Assembly: GCF_014262665.1 (NCBI RefSeq)
Contig: NZ_CP046883.1
Location: 1,550,001-1,614,000, forward strand
Source of the DNA: Corynebacterium anserum
Lineage (GTDB): Bacteria > Actinomycetota > Actinomycetes > Mycobacteriales > Mycobacteriaceae
DNA length: 64,000 nucleotides
Direction of reading: 5' to 3'
The first letter of the stretch is position 1; each line of letters begins with the position of its first letter. Under the pieces are notes generated by a model, which ran no database searches, was not told the origin of the DNA, and worked only from the letters and a program-made list of their open reading frames with translations. The translations under genes and the position numbers were made by a program. Positions 35,643 to 44,658 of the stretch are shown one piece after another.

Positions 35643-36545
35643 CTATTGGTTATGTCCGGAATTGTCTTCCGGCACGGTAGGCAGCTGGTTGTCTATGACG
35701 TGGTTGCCCGTTGGCTTCTCCTCTGGCGGAGGTGTAGCTATGGCGTCCCATAGCTGTTCATACCACTCACCGCGTTGGCCGCCCTGTTCCTCCTCGACGC
35801 CAGGAGTACTCCCCGCAGGATTTGCCTGGATTTTCGGGCTGAGGATGCGGTAGACGGATTCCCCGGGCTCGATCAATCCCAGACGGGTTCGAGCCTGTTC
35901 ACGGATGTAATCGTTGTTGTTATAGCGGTTCAGTTCCTCAGTCAGCTGATCACGTTGTTGAGTCTTGTGATCAATCTGCGCGTTGAGCTCTGCCAGCTCC
36001 GCCCGTTGACTGAAGTAATTGCGCAGTGGCGGGGCAATAGAAACCGCGAGGAATATAACGAGGAAAGCAGCGACGGTGAGCACCGCAGGATTAACCTTCT
36101 GCGGAAGCTGCTTAAATGACCGAGCAATACGGGCAGGCACTGCTTGAGCCCGCTCACGCAAATGCTCCTGACGCTCCACACTACGAGCGCGCGGAAGTCT
36201 TTGACGCAAATCACTCGGTTCCACGCCCTCAGGTTCTTTATTAACCTTTGTGGTCCGTGAACGCTGCGCCTTCGCAATTTCCGCGGCATCGCGATCACGA
36301 GCGACAATAACGCGTTCGGCCTCACGTTGCGCTTCAATTTTTTCGGTAGCCATGCGACGGGAGGCGTGGCGTCGTTCTTGAGCAGCCAAACGTTCCTCAC
36401 GAGAGGTTCGCGAGGCCGCCCGAGACGAACCGCGTGCACCCGAACGCGGAGTGGAACGTCCCTGTTTACGTCCATCTTTCACGCGCGCAGAATCACGATG
36501 GGAGCCACGGAAACCCCCAGCACTGCGGTCGCGCTTGTCTGTCAT
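35643..36545 (-). CDS. ftsB: Septum formation initiator FtsB/DivIC with long basic N-terminus
   Basis: 300 residues. The conserved part is C-terminal: one TM helix (about 155-175, VLTVAAFLVIFLAVSIAPP), a short coiled coil (RAELAELNAQIDHKTQQRDQL) and the YIREQARTRLGLIEPGE motif of FtsB/DivIC. These proteins join FtsQ and FtsL at the division site. The first 150 residues are very rich in Arg, Lys, Glu and Ala and precede the TM, so they are cytoplasmic; this is longer than in most bacteria. The position next to eno matches Rv1024. A 25-bp tandem repeat lies upstream. Confidence 0.88.
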   Translation of the reverse strand: MTDKRDRSAGGFRGSHRDSARVKDGRKQGRSTPRSGARGSSRAASRTSREERLAAQERRHASRRMATEKIEAQREAERVIVARDRDAAEIAKAQRSRTTKVNKEPEGVEPSDLRQRLPRARSVERQEHLRERAQAVPARIARSFKQLPQKVNPAVLTVAAFLVIFLAVSIAPPLRNYFSQRAELAELNAQIDHKTQQRDQLTEELNRYNNNDYIREQARTRLGLIEPGESVYRILSPKIQANPAGSTPGVEEEQGGQRGEWYEQLWDAIATPPPEEKPTGNHVIDNQLPTVPEDNSGHNQ

Positions 36546-36600
36546 ATGTTTAGACCTTACAACGTTCGCACAAATTAAACCCTCACGGCGCGCCTACAAG

Positions 36601-36725
36601 TTGCGTGGAGAGCCAAACCTGCACGTTATCTGAAGGAAGAAACTTGCACGTTGCGTGGAGGGTGCAGCTCGCACCTTGCATGGAGAATGAAACCTGCACG
36701 TTGCGTGGCGAAGTAAAAACGGCGA
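36601..36725. repeat. 25-bp tandem repeat, five units, upstream of ftsB
   Basis: Units begin at 36601, 36626, 36651, 36676 and 36701 with an exact 25-base period. The consensus is TTGCGTGGAG, seven variable bases, then AACCTGCACG or similar; the second and last units are degenerate. At two unit boundaries (36647 and 36697) the sequence CACG-TTG-CGTG forms a small palindrome. It is 56 bases upstream of the ftsB start and beyond the eno terminator. Confidence 0.9.
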
Positions 36726-36763
36726 AGTGAAAACACAAGCTGGCCGAACGGACTGCAAAAACA

Positions 36764-36798
36764 AAGCCCCGCCCAGCGATCAACGCTGTGCGGGACTT
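36764..36798 (-). terminator. Terminator of eno
   Basis: A 15-bp stem with two mismatches (AAGCCCCGCCCAGCG / CGCTGTGCGGGACTT). On the minus strand it is followed by a TGTTTTTG tract, as expected for the end of the eno transcript. Confidence 0.8.
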
Positions 36799-36921
36799 CA
36801 GACCATGGAGCCGATGTGGAAGGACAGACGGTCATCTGCCATCCCACTAGCGACCTGCTAGATCTCAATGCGAGTCATGACAACTAGCTCTGAATGATAC
36901 TTTGAAAACTCGTCGTGAAGA

Positions 36922-38232
<1,311 letters not shown>

Positions 38233-38360
38233 TTACAGCGCATGACGGATGCGGAGCATCAAACCCACAGCACCACGGCCATGCGATACACCCCTATTCT
38301 TCCACTAATGGCGATGGTTTTCTCCCGTGTTTGCCCCCGTTGCGGGGTTACACATGAACG

Positions 38361-39281
38361 TTAGAAACGGCTCGGAGTCTGATTCAACGCGTAATTGGCC
38401 GCGGCATCACGCACTTTGATGACGTATTCGTCGCTGAGGTTGTATGCGTGAATAGCCTTCGTCCACCCCTCTGGGGTAGCTAAATTTCTGTGGAAATCGC
38501 AGAGCAAGCGTACAGCTGCTGCGGCGGCGTCGTCGATGTTTTGAGGAGATGACTTACCGTCACCGTTAGCATCCACACCGTACGTCTCCCACGCCTGGGG
38601 AATGAACTGCATGGGCCCCATCGCCCGATCAAACTCTTTGTCACCGTCAAGTTTGCCGTGATCAGAATCCTCCACGCGCGCAAACTCCCCGCCATTAAGC
38701 TGCGGACCGAAAATCGGCGGCTCCGCAAACCCCTCATCATTCAACTTGGACACCCCATAATGCTGGCCGTCATACGTGCCATGAAGGGTCTCCACGTAAC
38801 CGAGCCCCGCGAGAGTATTCCACGTGATGCCACATTCCGGGCGAGTCTGCCGCGCAATCACCTCAGCGTTGCCATAAGCCATTAACGCCTGCACAGGGAT
38901 GCCCGTTTTTTCTGCCAAAGGCTCAGCCCACTGGCGTAGCTGAAGAGCGCTGCGGCCCGAACCGTGAATATTGATATTCGGAGCAGGCTGTGCCGCAGCC
39001 GGTGGAACATCACTAGGTACGGGCATTCGCTCGGAGCTCGAGTGCCCCTTGCTCGTCATCGCCGCAACCAGAAAACCAACCAATGCGATGACGGCAAGCA
39101 GTGCGACAACGACCAACATGAAACCACAACCTCCACGCATCCTCCGGCTTCGGTTGTGCGGCGAACGATGCCCTCGCATCTGACGTGTCGCGGTAGCACC
39201 CCTACTCCACTGCGGATAGGAAGTGCGCTGACGCTTCGGGGCGGGAAGACTACCGACGCTACGCTTGGCACTATTTGCCAT
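38361..39281 (-). CDS. Lytic murein transglycosylase (LpqU/SLT-like)
   Basis: 306 residues. A basic N-terminal tail of about 50 residues precedes one TM helix (GGCGFMLVVVALLAVIALVGFL), so the enzyme domain is outside. The domain has IPVQALMAYGNAEVIA, CGITWNTLAGLGYVETLHGT with the catalytic Glu, and DRAMGPMQFIPQAWETYG, all marks of MltB/SLT transglycosylases that cleave peptidoglycan glycan strands. Its start codon overlaps the mntR stop (TAATG), so the two are translationally coupled. Same neighbourhood as Rv1022 (lpqU), except that no lipobox is seen. Confidence 0.88.
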   Translation of the reverse strand: MANSAKRSVGSLPAPKRQRTSYPQWSRGATATRQMRGHRSPHNRSRRMRGGCGFMLVVVALLAVIALVGFLVAAMTSKGHSSSERMPVPSDVPPAAAQPAPNINIHGSGRSALQLRQWAEPLAEKTGIPVQALMAYGNAEVIARQTRPECGITWNTLAGLGYVETLHGTYDGQHYGVSKLNDEGFAEPPIFGPQLNGGEFARVEDSDHGKLDGDKEFDRAMGPMQFIPQAWETYGVDANGDGKSSPQNIDDAAAAAVRLLCDFHRNLATPEGWTKAIHAYNLSDEYVIKVRDAAANYALNQTPSRF

Positions 39282-40159
39282 TACGGCATCACCCCAGTGC
39301 CAGGCATAGCTGCACCATCATTGTCTTCCAGCCCGGCATCAGCGTTACTATTCCGCCTCACGCTCGTTTCAGCGTGGCTAGCCGCCTTCCCCTGCGTTTC
39401 AGTGTGGCTAACCGCCTTCCCCTGCGTTTCAGCGTGGCTAGCCGCCTTCCCCTGCGTTTCAGCGTGGTCAGTCGCCTCTTCACACAAAACTGCACTGAGA
39501 GATTGGATAGGAAGCTGCACCCGCGCTCCGCTCGCGGAGGGCTGGCATCCCCCTACAATCTCCAACTCCGCCAATTCCGGGTAGGGACGTTCACGCATAC
39601 GCAACGTTACCCCCGGCAATACTCCACGATCGCGCAAATAGCGCAATAACTCCGGGTCACGATCACTTATGCGGTCGACTAGGTATAAGGCACCACAGGT
39701 GGCGTCGGATAGAGAAAGAACCTCCGGGACATTTACCGCGCCGGTAATAGAGGGGATAGGGTCACCGTGCGGGTCACGCTGCGGGTGCCCCATCCGGGCG
39801 CTAATACGCTCCAGAAAACGATCAGACACGGCATGTTCGAGAATCTCAGCCTCATCATGCAGCTCGTCTAGTCCATAACCCAACTCGTGGAACAGGTATG
39901 TCTCAACCAACCGGTGCCGACGCACAATCTGAACCGCAAGCTCCTGCCCTTTGTCCGTCAACACGACATCTGCATAAGGGGCATGTTCCACCAAACCCTG
40001 TTTAGCTAAACGCTTAATCCCCTCTGAGGTTGTTGACGTGCGCTGCCCCAAGCGTTCAGCTATTTTGCCGAGGGTCGCCCGGTCATCGCCCCACTCGTGG
40101 AGGTCAAAAATGGCCTTCAGATAGTCCTGAGACTTATGTGGCAGATCCAAGACATGCAT
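39281..40159 (-). CDS. mntR: DtxR/MntR-family metal-dependent repressor with repeat-bearing tail
   Basis: 292 residues. The N-terminal winged helix (about 5-65, SQDYLKAIFDLHEWGDD, TSTTSEGIKRLAKQG) and the dimerisation domain with HRLVETYLFHELGYGLDELHDEAE and HAVSDRFLERI (metal ligands His and Glu) match MntR/DtxR. An SH3-like FeoA-type domain follows (LPGVTLRMRERPYPELAE). The last 60 residues carry HAETQGKAAS three times plus a partial copy. It is divergent from a Mn/Zn uptake operon, its probable target. Confidence 0.85.
   Translation of the reverse strand: MHVLDLPHKSQDYLKAIFDLHEWGDDRATLGKIAERLGQRTSTTSEGIKRLAKQGLVEHAPYADVVLTDKGQELAVQIVRRHRLVETYLFHELGYGLDELHDEAEILEHAVSDRFLERISARMGHPQRDPHGDPIPSITGAVNVPEVLSLSDATCGALYLVDRISDRDPELLRYLRDRGVLPGVTLRMRERPYPELAELEIVGGCQPSASGARVQLPIQSLSAVLCEEATDHAETQGKAASHAETQGKAVSHTETQGKAASHAETSVRRNSNADAGLEDNDGAAMPGTGVMP
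39365..39474. repeat. 30-bp tandem repeat inside mntR
   Basis: Units start at 39365, 39395, 39425 and 39455 (the last is partial) and are nearly identical. Being a multiple of 3, the array adds 10-residue repeats to the MntR tail without breaking the frame, so the copy number could vary between strains. Confidence 0.95.
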
Positions 40160-40279
40160 GGAGGCAAGTTTACGGGATGAACATCACAATTCATGCGAAC
40201 TTGCTGCTGGCGGGGCAATTATGTGACTTATTGAGTAATTGAGAAAACACGCATTTCTCGAGTAAAATCCCGCCCCTAT

Positions 40280-40294
40280 TGACAATCATTCTAA
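40280..40294 (+). promoter_or_regulatory. Fur/Zur-like 7-1-7 operator candidate
   Basis: TGACAAT-C-ATTCTAA has the 7-1-7 arrangement of Fur-family boxes with 5 of 7 symmetric positions. It overlaps TTGACA at 40279, a possible -35 for the metal-uptake operon. Confidence 0.4.
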
Positions 40295-40304
40295 TTATAG
40301 GTTT

Positions 40305-40328
40305 AAGTGTTCAAGTCATTGAACTTTT
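40305..40328 (+). promoter_or_regulatory. Inverted repeat upstream of the metal-uptake operon, possible MntR site
   Basis: A perfect GTTCAA-GTCA-TTGAAC core (40309-40324) extends to partially matching flanks. It lies 23 bases before the likely start codon of the binding protein and next to the divergent mntR, the right place for a repressor site. Confidence 0.45.
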
Positions 40329-40346
40329 TATACCTTGAGAGTGAAC

Positions 40347-41282
40347 ATGTTGAACATACGCACGCACGGACACCACACCCGTACCAACACAACGCGCACA
40401 ATCTTCGCAGCGTTGAGCGCCGCAACGCTCATCAGTAGCCTCGCCGCATGCAGCAGCGCTACCGATCATGAAGGCGGCAAACCCCGCGTCCTCACCACCT
40501 TCACCATTCTCGAAGACATCACCAGGACGATCGGGGGCGATGCCGTCGAAGTCAGCAGCATCACCGAACCCGGCGCGGAAATCCACGGCTACGATCCCAC
40601 GCCATCCAACATCGCCGAAGCATCCAAAGCTGATCTCGTACTGGAAAACGGCCTGGGACTCGAACACTGGACAGACAAACTACTCGAGAACTCCAAGGCC
40701 AAACGAGTCACCGTCAGCGACGGCGTGGAGCCAATCAACATCGAAGGAACCGATTCCCCCAACCCCCATGCGTGGATGAGCCCGCGGCTGGTCAAGATCT
40801 ACGTCGACAACATTGTTCGTGCTTTGAGCGACATCGATCCGAACCACAGCACCACATTTGAAAATAATGCGAAGGAGTACAAGAACAAGCTCGACGGAGT
40901 AGATAACAAACTCACTGAAGGGCTAGAAAAACTACCGAAGACGAAGCGTGCGCTCGTCACCTGCGAAGGAGCATTCAGCTACCTTGCGAAGGAAGCGGGA
41001 ATGGAAGAGGGATACATCTGGCCAGTCAACACCAAGGGCGAAATCACCCCAGGCCAAATACGCCAGGCTGCGGACTTCGTCAAGGAACACCACGTACCCG
41101 CGGTATTCTGCGAATCCACCGTTGAGCACGGTCCGCAAGAACAACTCATGCGCGAAACCGGCGCTGCGGACGGCGGCACGCTCTACGTGGACTCCCTCTC
41201 TCCGGAAGACGGTCCAGTTCCTACTTATCTGGATCTCATCAACCATGACGTCACCACCATCGTGGAAGGCTTAAACAAATGA
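40347..41282 (+). CDS. Mn/Zn ABC transporter substrate-binding lipoprotein (cluster A-I)
   Basis: About 311 residues from ATG 40347 (GTG 40341 and TTG 40335 are also in frame). A signal peptide ends in the lipobox SSLAAC, so it is membrane-anchored outside. Metal ligands typical of the family are seen: EPGAEIHGYDPTPSN (first His), NPHAWMSP (second His), CEGAFSYLAKEAG (Glu/Asp region) and a final Asp in YVDSL. There is no His-rich loop between the first two ligands, which slightly favours Mn or Fe over Zn. It overlaps the ATPase gene by 4 bases. Confidence 0.9.
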   Translation: MLNIRTHGHHTRTNTTRTIFAALSAATLISSLAACSSATDHEGGKPRVLTTFTILEDITRTIGGDAVEVSSITEPGAEIHGYDPTPSNIAEASKADLVLENGLGLEHWTDKLLENSKAKRVTVSDGVEPINIEGTDSPNPHAWMSPRLVKIYVDNIVRALSDIDPNHSTTFENNAKEYKNKLDGVDNKLTEGLEKLPKTKRALVTCEGAFSYLAKEAGMEEGYIWPVNTKGEITPGQIRQAADFVKEHHVPAVFCESTVEHGPQEQLMRETGAADGGTLYVDSLSPEDGPVPTYLDLINHDVTTIVEGLNK

Positions 41283-41992
41283 CCGTAGCGCTACGCGCGC
41301 ACAACATCAGCGTGCACTATGGTTCCGTCTCAGCACTGGAGAACGTGGACATCACCCTGCGCTATGGACAGATCCATGCACTCATCGGAACGAACGGATC
41401 GGGCAAGTCCACCCTCTTTAAGACTCTCATGGGACAGGTACAGCCAGACTCCGGACAGGTGGAATTGGACAACCCTGCGCCCGGTGCGGTGGCTTATGTC
41501 CCCCAGTCCGAGGCTGTGGACTGGAACTTCCCTATCCGCGTCAAGGACGTCGTGGCATGTGGACGACGAGCTGGTCGATGGGGCAGGTGGTGGGGCAGGC
41601 TGAGCACTGAGGACACGGCAATCGTCGATGAGGCCCTCGCCCGTACCGACCTCACTGACTACCGCAACCGGCAGATCGGCCGCCTCTCCGGTGGCCAAAA
41701 AAAGCGCACATTCGTGGCACGAGGTTTGGCTCAACAGGCCCGCATACTCTTTCTTGACGAACCCTTTGCCGGTGTCGACGCCACAAACCAACGCCACATG
41801 ACTGAATTACTGAGAAGCATCAGCGCGGAAGGAGCAGCCATTCTGATCAGCACCCACGACCTCGACAAGCTCTCTGAGCTCGCCGATGAAGTAACGTTGC
41901 TTAACCGTACAGTCATCGCCCACGGAAGCGTTGATGAAGTACTACAGCCTGAGAAGCTACTCGCCGCCTTTGGAGATGGTGCTGCCTCATGA
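41279..41992 (+). CDS. Metal ABC transporter ATP-binding protein
   Basis: 237 residues. Walker A IGTNGSGKSTLFKT, signature RLSGGQKKRTFVARG, Walker B ILFLDEPFAGVD and H-loop LISTHDL are all intact. It drives metal import with the binding protein before it and the permease after it. Start ATG overlaps the upstream stop by 4 bases, and its own end overlaps the permease start by 4 bases, so all three are translationally coupled. Confidence 0.95.
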   Translation: MTVALRAHNISVHYGSVSALENVDITLRYGQIHALIGTNGSGKSTLFKTLMGQVQPDSGQVELDNPAPGAVAYVPQSEAVDWNFPIRVKDVVACGRRAGRWGRWWGRLSTEDTAIVDEALARTDLTDYRNRQIGRLSGGQKKRTFVARGLAQQARILFLDEPFAGVDATNQRHMTELLRSISAEGAAILISTHDLDKLSELADEVTLLNRTVIAHGSVDEVLQPEKLLAAFGDGAAS

Positions 41993-42840
41993 GCCAGCTC
42001 GTAGAACCATTTCAATATGCATTCATCCAGCAAGGCCTACTGGTAGTGACCTTTGTGGCCATCGCCGCAGGACTTCTGTCCTGTTGGCTGATTCTCGTCG
42101 GCTGGTCCCTACTCGGCGACGCGATCTCTCACGCAGTGTTGCCCGGCGTGGTTCTCGCTTTCGCACTGGGACTCCCCTTCGCTGTGGGTGCGCTTGCTGC
42201 AGCGTTGTTGGCCGTTGCACTTGTGCATGGTGTCGGTAGCCGAACATCGCTCAGGGAAGACACGAGTATCGGCATCGTGTTCACCTCCCTATTCGCCATC
42301 GGTTTAGTTTTGATTTCCGTCACACCAGCTTCCGGCTACACGCAAGAAATACTCTTCGGAAACCTCCTGGGAGTATCAAAGTCGTCGTTTGTTCAGGTGA
42401 TGATCTGCAGCACCGTCGCGATCATTATTGCGTTGGTATGTCGCCGAGCATTTACCATGTGGGCGTTCGATCCGATTCATACCGGCACACTCGGTTTTCC
42501 CGTGAAGCTCATCAGTGCTCTGCTGCTCATCGCCATGGCGATGGTTGTTGTCTCTGGAGTTCAGGCCGTCGGTGTAATTCTTGTCGTGGCTCTCCTCATC
42601 ACCCCGGGGGCTATCGCCTATCTACTCACAACAAAGTTTGAGCGCATGCTTATTATCGCTCCCCTCGTGGCGTGGATTAGTGGCGTCGGAGGCATCATCC
42701 TCAGCTATCACCTCGACATTTCCAGTGGTGGAACGATTGTCGCGGTGCAGTCGAGTATTTTTGCTGTGGTGTACCTGTTTGGCCCTCGGGAAGGGTTGGT
42801 CACCCGTCTCATCACCCGCCGACAAACCCACCAGGCTTAA
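41989..42840 (+). CDS. Metal ABC transporter permease (ZnuB/MntB family)
   Basis: 283 residues with about 8 TM segments, the usual ABC-3 permease topology. The GWSLLGDAISHAVLPGVVLAF block and the cytoplasmic coupling segment near GTLGFPVKLI are typical. It is the last gene of the uptake operon, followed by a hairpin. Confidence 0.93.
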   Translation: MSQLVEPFQYAFIQQGLLVVTFVAIAAGLLSCWLILVGWSLLGDAISHAVLPGVVLAFALGLPFAVGALAAALLAVALVHGVGSRTSLREDTSIGIVFTSLFAIGLVLISVTPASGYTQEILFGNLLGVSKSSFVQVMICSTVAIIIALVCRRAFTMWAFDPIHTGTLGFPVKLISALLLIAMAMVVVSGVQAVGVILVVALLITPGAIAYLLTTKFERMLIIAPLVAWISGVGGIILSYHLDISSGGTIVAVQSSIFAVVYLFGPREGLVTRLITRRQTHQA

Positions 42841-42870
42841 CTTGCTTCATCCAGGGCTAGCCAGTCTTTA

Positions 42871-42896
42871 TTCGCCGCAGTGACCGCTGCGGCGAA
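42871..42896. terminator. Hairpin between metal permease and mazG
   Basis: A perfect 10-bp stem (TTCGCCGCAG / CTGCGGCGAA) with a 6-base loop, between convergent genes. No long T-tract follows on either strand. Confidence 0.6.
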
Positions 42897-43008
42897 CACC
42901 AACCGGCACAAGATCCTCTTGACCGTTGTGAGCCATCTCTATGGCTAACACCACGTGGCACTTATCATCGCGCCGGTTACCGCCGGGAAACAGTTGCCGC
43001 CTGTCGGG

Positions 43009-44529
43009 TTAATTCTGAATCTTCTTCAAAGCCTCGCGGAAATTCTGGACCGCATCCTTGAGACGGCGATCCGCTTCACCCGGCTTGTCCATTTCTAAGC
43101 CCACCAACGGGTAACGGATGTCCATTGGGATTTCCGAATCGCTCAGCCCCAATTTTCGAGCATCCCTGATGACATTTTCAGCTGCCTGCAATCCTGATTC
43201 CCCTGAGGAAGAAGCAACTGACTGTTGCACTGAGTTCGCGGTCTTCTGCTTTGCCAACGCCCCAGCGTGTTCACGTGCGCCCTCAGAAACATCATCCTTG
43301 GCATTAATCAATTCAACATAGGCTGGACCGTCCGCGCCGAGAGACTTCTCGCGCTCCTCACGCTCACGCTTCTTGCCTTCCTCCCACAGTCGGTCTTGTT
43401 CAGTCTTAGGAACCTGGCGTTCCACCGACTCAAACAGGTACGGCGCACGCGACCGCAATTTCGCCACAAACGCTCCTGCCACGTGTCCGATGTCAAAAGC
43501 ACCACGGCGATTCGCAATTTCTGCGTGGAACAGCACCTGGAGAAGCACGTCGGATAGCTCCATGCAGAGTTCCTGCTCAAGCCATTGTGGTACATCTCCC
43601 CTGTCGTCGGAGCTGGTGCCATTGTCTGCGTCCTGCTGACTCTCTCCGTCGCTGCCCGCAGTGTCTGTGGCCGTGATCTTTTTTGCTTCGGCACCCTGAG
43701 CCTCAGCATCCACGTTCTGCTCGCCTTCGTCTTTGGCTTTAGTCTGGACGGAGTGTTCTATTACGTCAACAATGCGAGCAAGTTCTTCCGTTTCCTCCCG
43801 CAGAAATGGGATCAACGACGAATGCGTCATACTCTGCTCCCATTCTCCCTGGCGATGCGCACGTGCCATGAGAGCCACAGCATCCTCAACTTCATCCATC
43901 ACAGATGCGGGAACTTCCGTACGCTGTGTGCGCCGCATGCCTGCCACCGCCACCGTGTGTTCGTCCGTACCCACGACTGTGCCGTCCACGACTCCACCGC
44001 CGGAGTATTCCACTACCTTGTCAGCACCAGCCTCACCACTACCTGATGAACTCTCCGCAGCGGAGTCAGAATTCTTAACCTCATCCTGACCAGAACCCGC
44101 CGCTACCTTCTGAGCTGATGCCTGTGCTTCCTCTGGAACAGATGCTTGTTCTCCATTGGTCGCCGTGTTCCGGGAGGCAGTGTGGCGAGAAAAGTCCCCC
44201 TTAACCGCTGATGCGCTCGGCATCTGGGGCGCCTTTTTCTCGCTGTGACCAGAACCTTCTAGCTGACGCTGGGGTTCCATTTCAACCAACAGGGAGGGCG
44301 CTTTCACCAACTCCTCACCTTCGGAAAGGCGGGCACGAACGGCATCATTAGTGAGATCCGTGGTGACGAGAACATCTGAATCGTCGACAGCATGCCCGCC
44401 TAAATCTAAGATCGTCCAGCGCACGCGCACCGGCACTTCCTCCGTGTAAGAGACATCACCCTGAAGAAGAGGAACGGACTCGACAGGGATCATCGCGGGG
44501 AAACGGGGATCGAGCAATACGACAGACAT
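43009..44529 (-). CDS. mazG: MazG-type nucleoside triphosphate pyrophosphohydrolase with inserted linker
   Basis: 506 residues from ATG 44529; TAAGAT lies 8 bases upstream, so translation is probably leaderless. MazG hydrolyses NTPs and dNTPs to monophosphates. The two acidic motifs are REETEEL (about 244-250) and ELSDVLLQVLFH (about 324-335). Between them, where other MazG proteins have a short loop, there are about 50 residues rich in Asp, Glu, Ala and Ser (262-313). Another low-complexity stretch fills 85-190. There is a single MazG domain, with a C-terminal part ending ADRRLKDAVQNFREAL. Adjacent to mfd, as in mycobacteria (Rv1021). Confidence 0.85.
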   Translation of the reverse strand: MSVVLLDPRFPAMIPVESVPLLQGDVSYTEEVPVRVRWTILDLGGHAVDDSDVLVTTDLTNDAVRARLSEGEELVKAPSLLVEMEPQRQLEGSGHSEKKAPQMPSASAVKGDFSRHTASRNTATNGEQASVPEEAQASAQKVAAGSGQDEVKNSDSAAESSSGSGEAGADKVVEYSGGGVVDGTVVGTDEHTVAVAGMRRTQRTEVPASVMDEVEDAVALMARAHRQGEWEQSMTHSSLIPFLREETEELARIVDVIEHSVQTKAKDEGEQNVDAEAQGAEAKKITATDTAGSDGESQQDADNGTSSDDRGDVPQWLEQELCMELSDVLLQVLFHAEIANRRGAFDIGHVAGAFVAKLRSRAPYLFESVERQVPKTEQDRLWEEGKKREREEREKSLGADGPAYVELINAKDDVSEGAREHAGALAKQKTANSVQQSVASSSGESGLQAAENVIRDARKLGLSDSEIPMDIRYPLVGLEMDKPGEADRRLKDAVQNFREALKKIQN

Positions 44530-44537
44530 GGCTCCAC

Positions 44538-44543
44538 ATCTTA
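44538..44543 (-). promoter_or_regulatory. Probable -10 element for leaderless mazG
   Basis: TAAGAT on the minus strand, followed by 8 bases and ATG. GGAG between them is only two bases from the ATG. Confidence 0.45.
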
Positions 44544-44658
44544 CCCGTGTCTTATCTAACTCACAGGCAAGCAAACCCTTAGTAACGAGCGGTTCACTGA
44601 GTTCTCAGCAAGTCGCTGAGCGATAGCACACAGAACCCCTGAGCAGTAGCTCACTCAA

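Larger units (their letters stand above)
36546..36921. other. Intergenic region between ftsB and eno
   Basis: 376 bases without a gene. It holds the 25-bp tandem repeats, which lie just upstream of ftsB, and the eno terminator. Confidence 0.7.
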
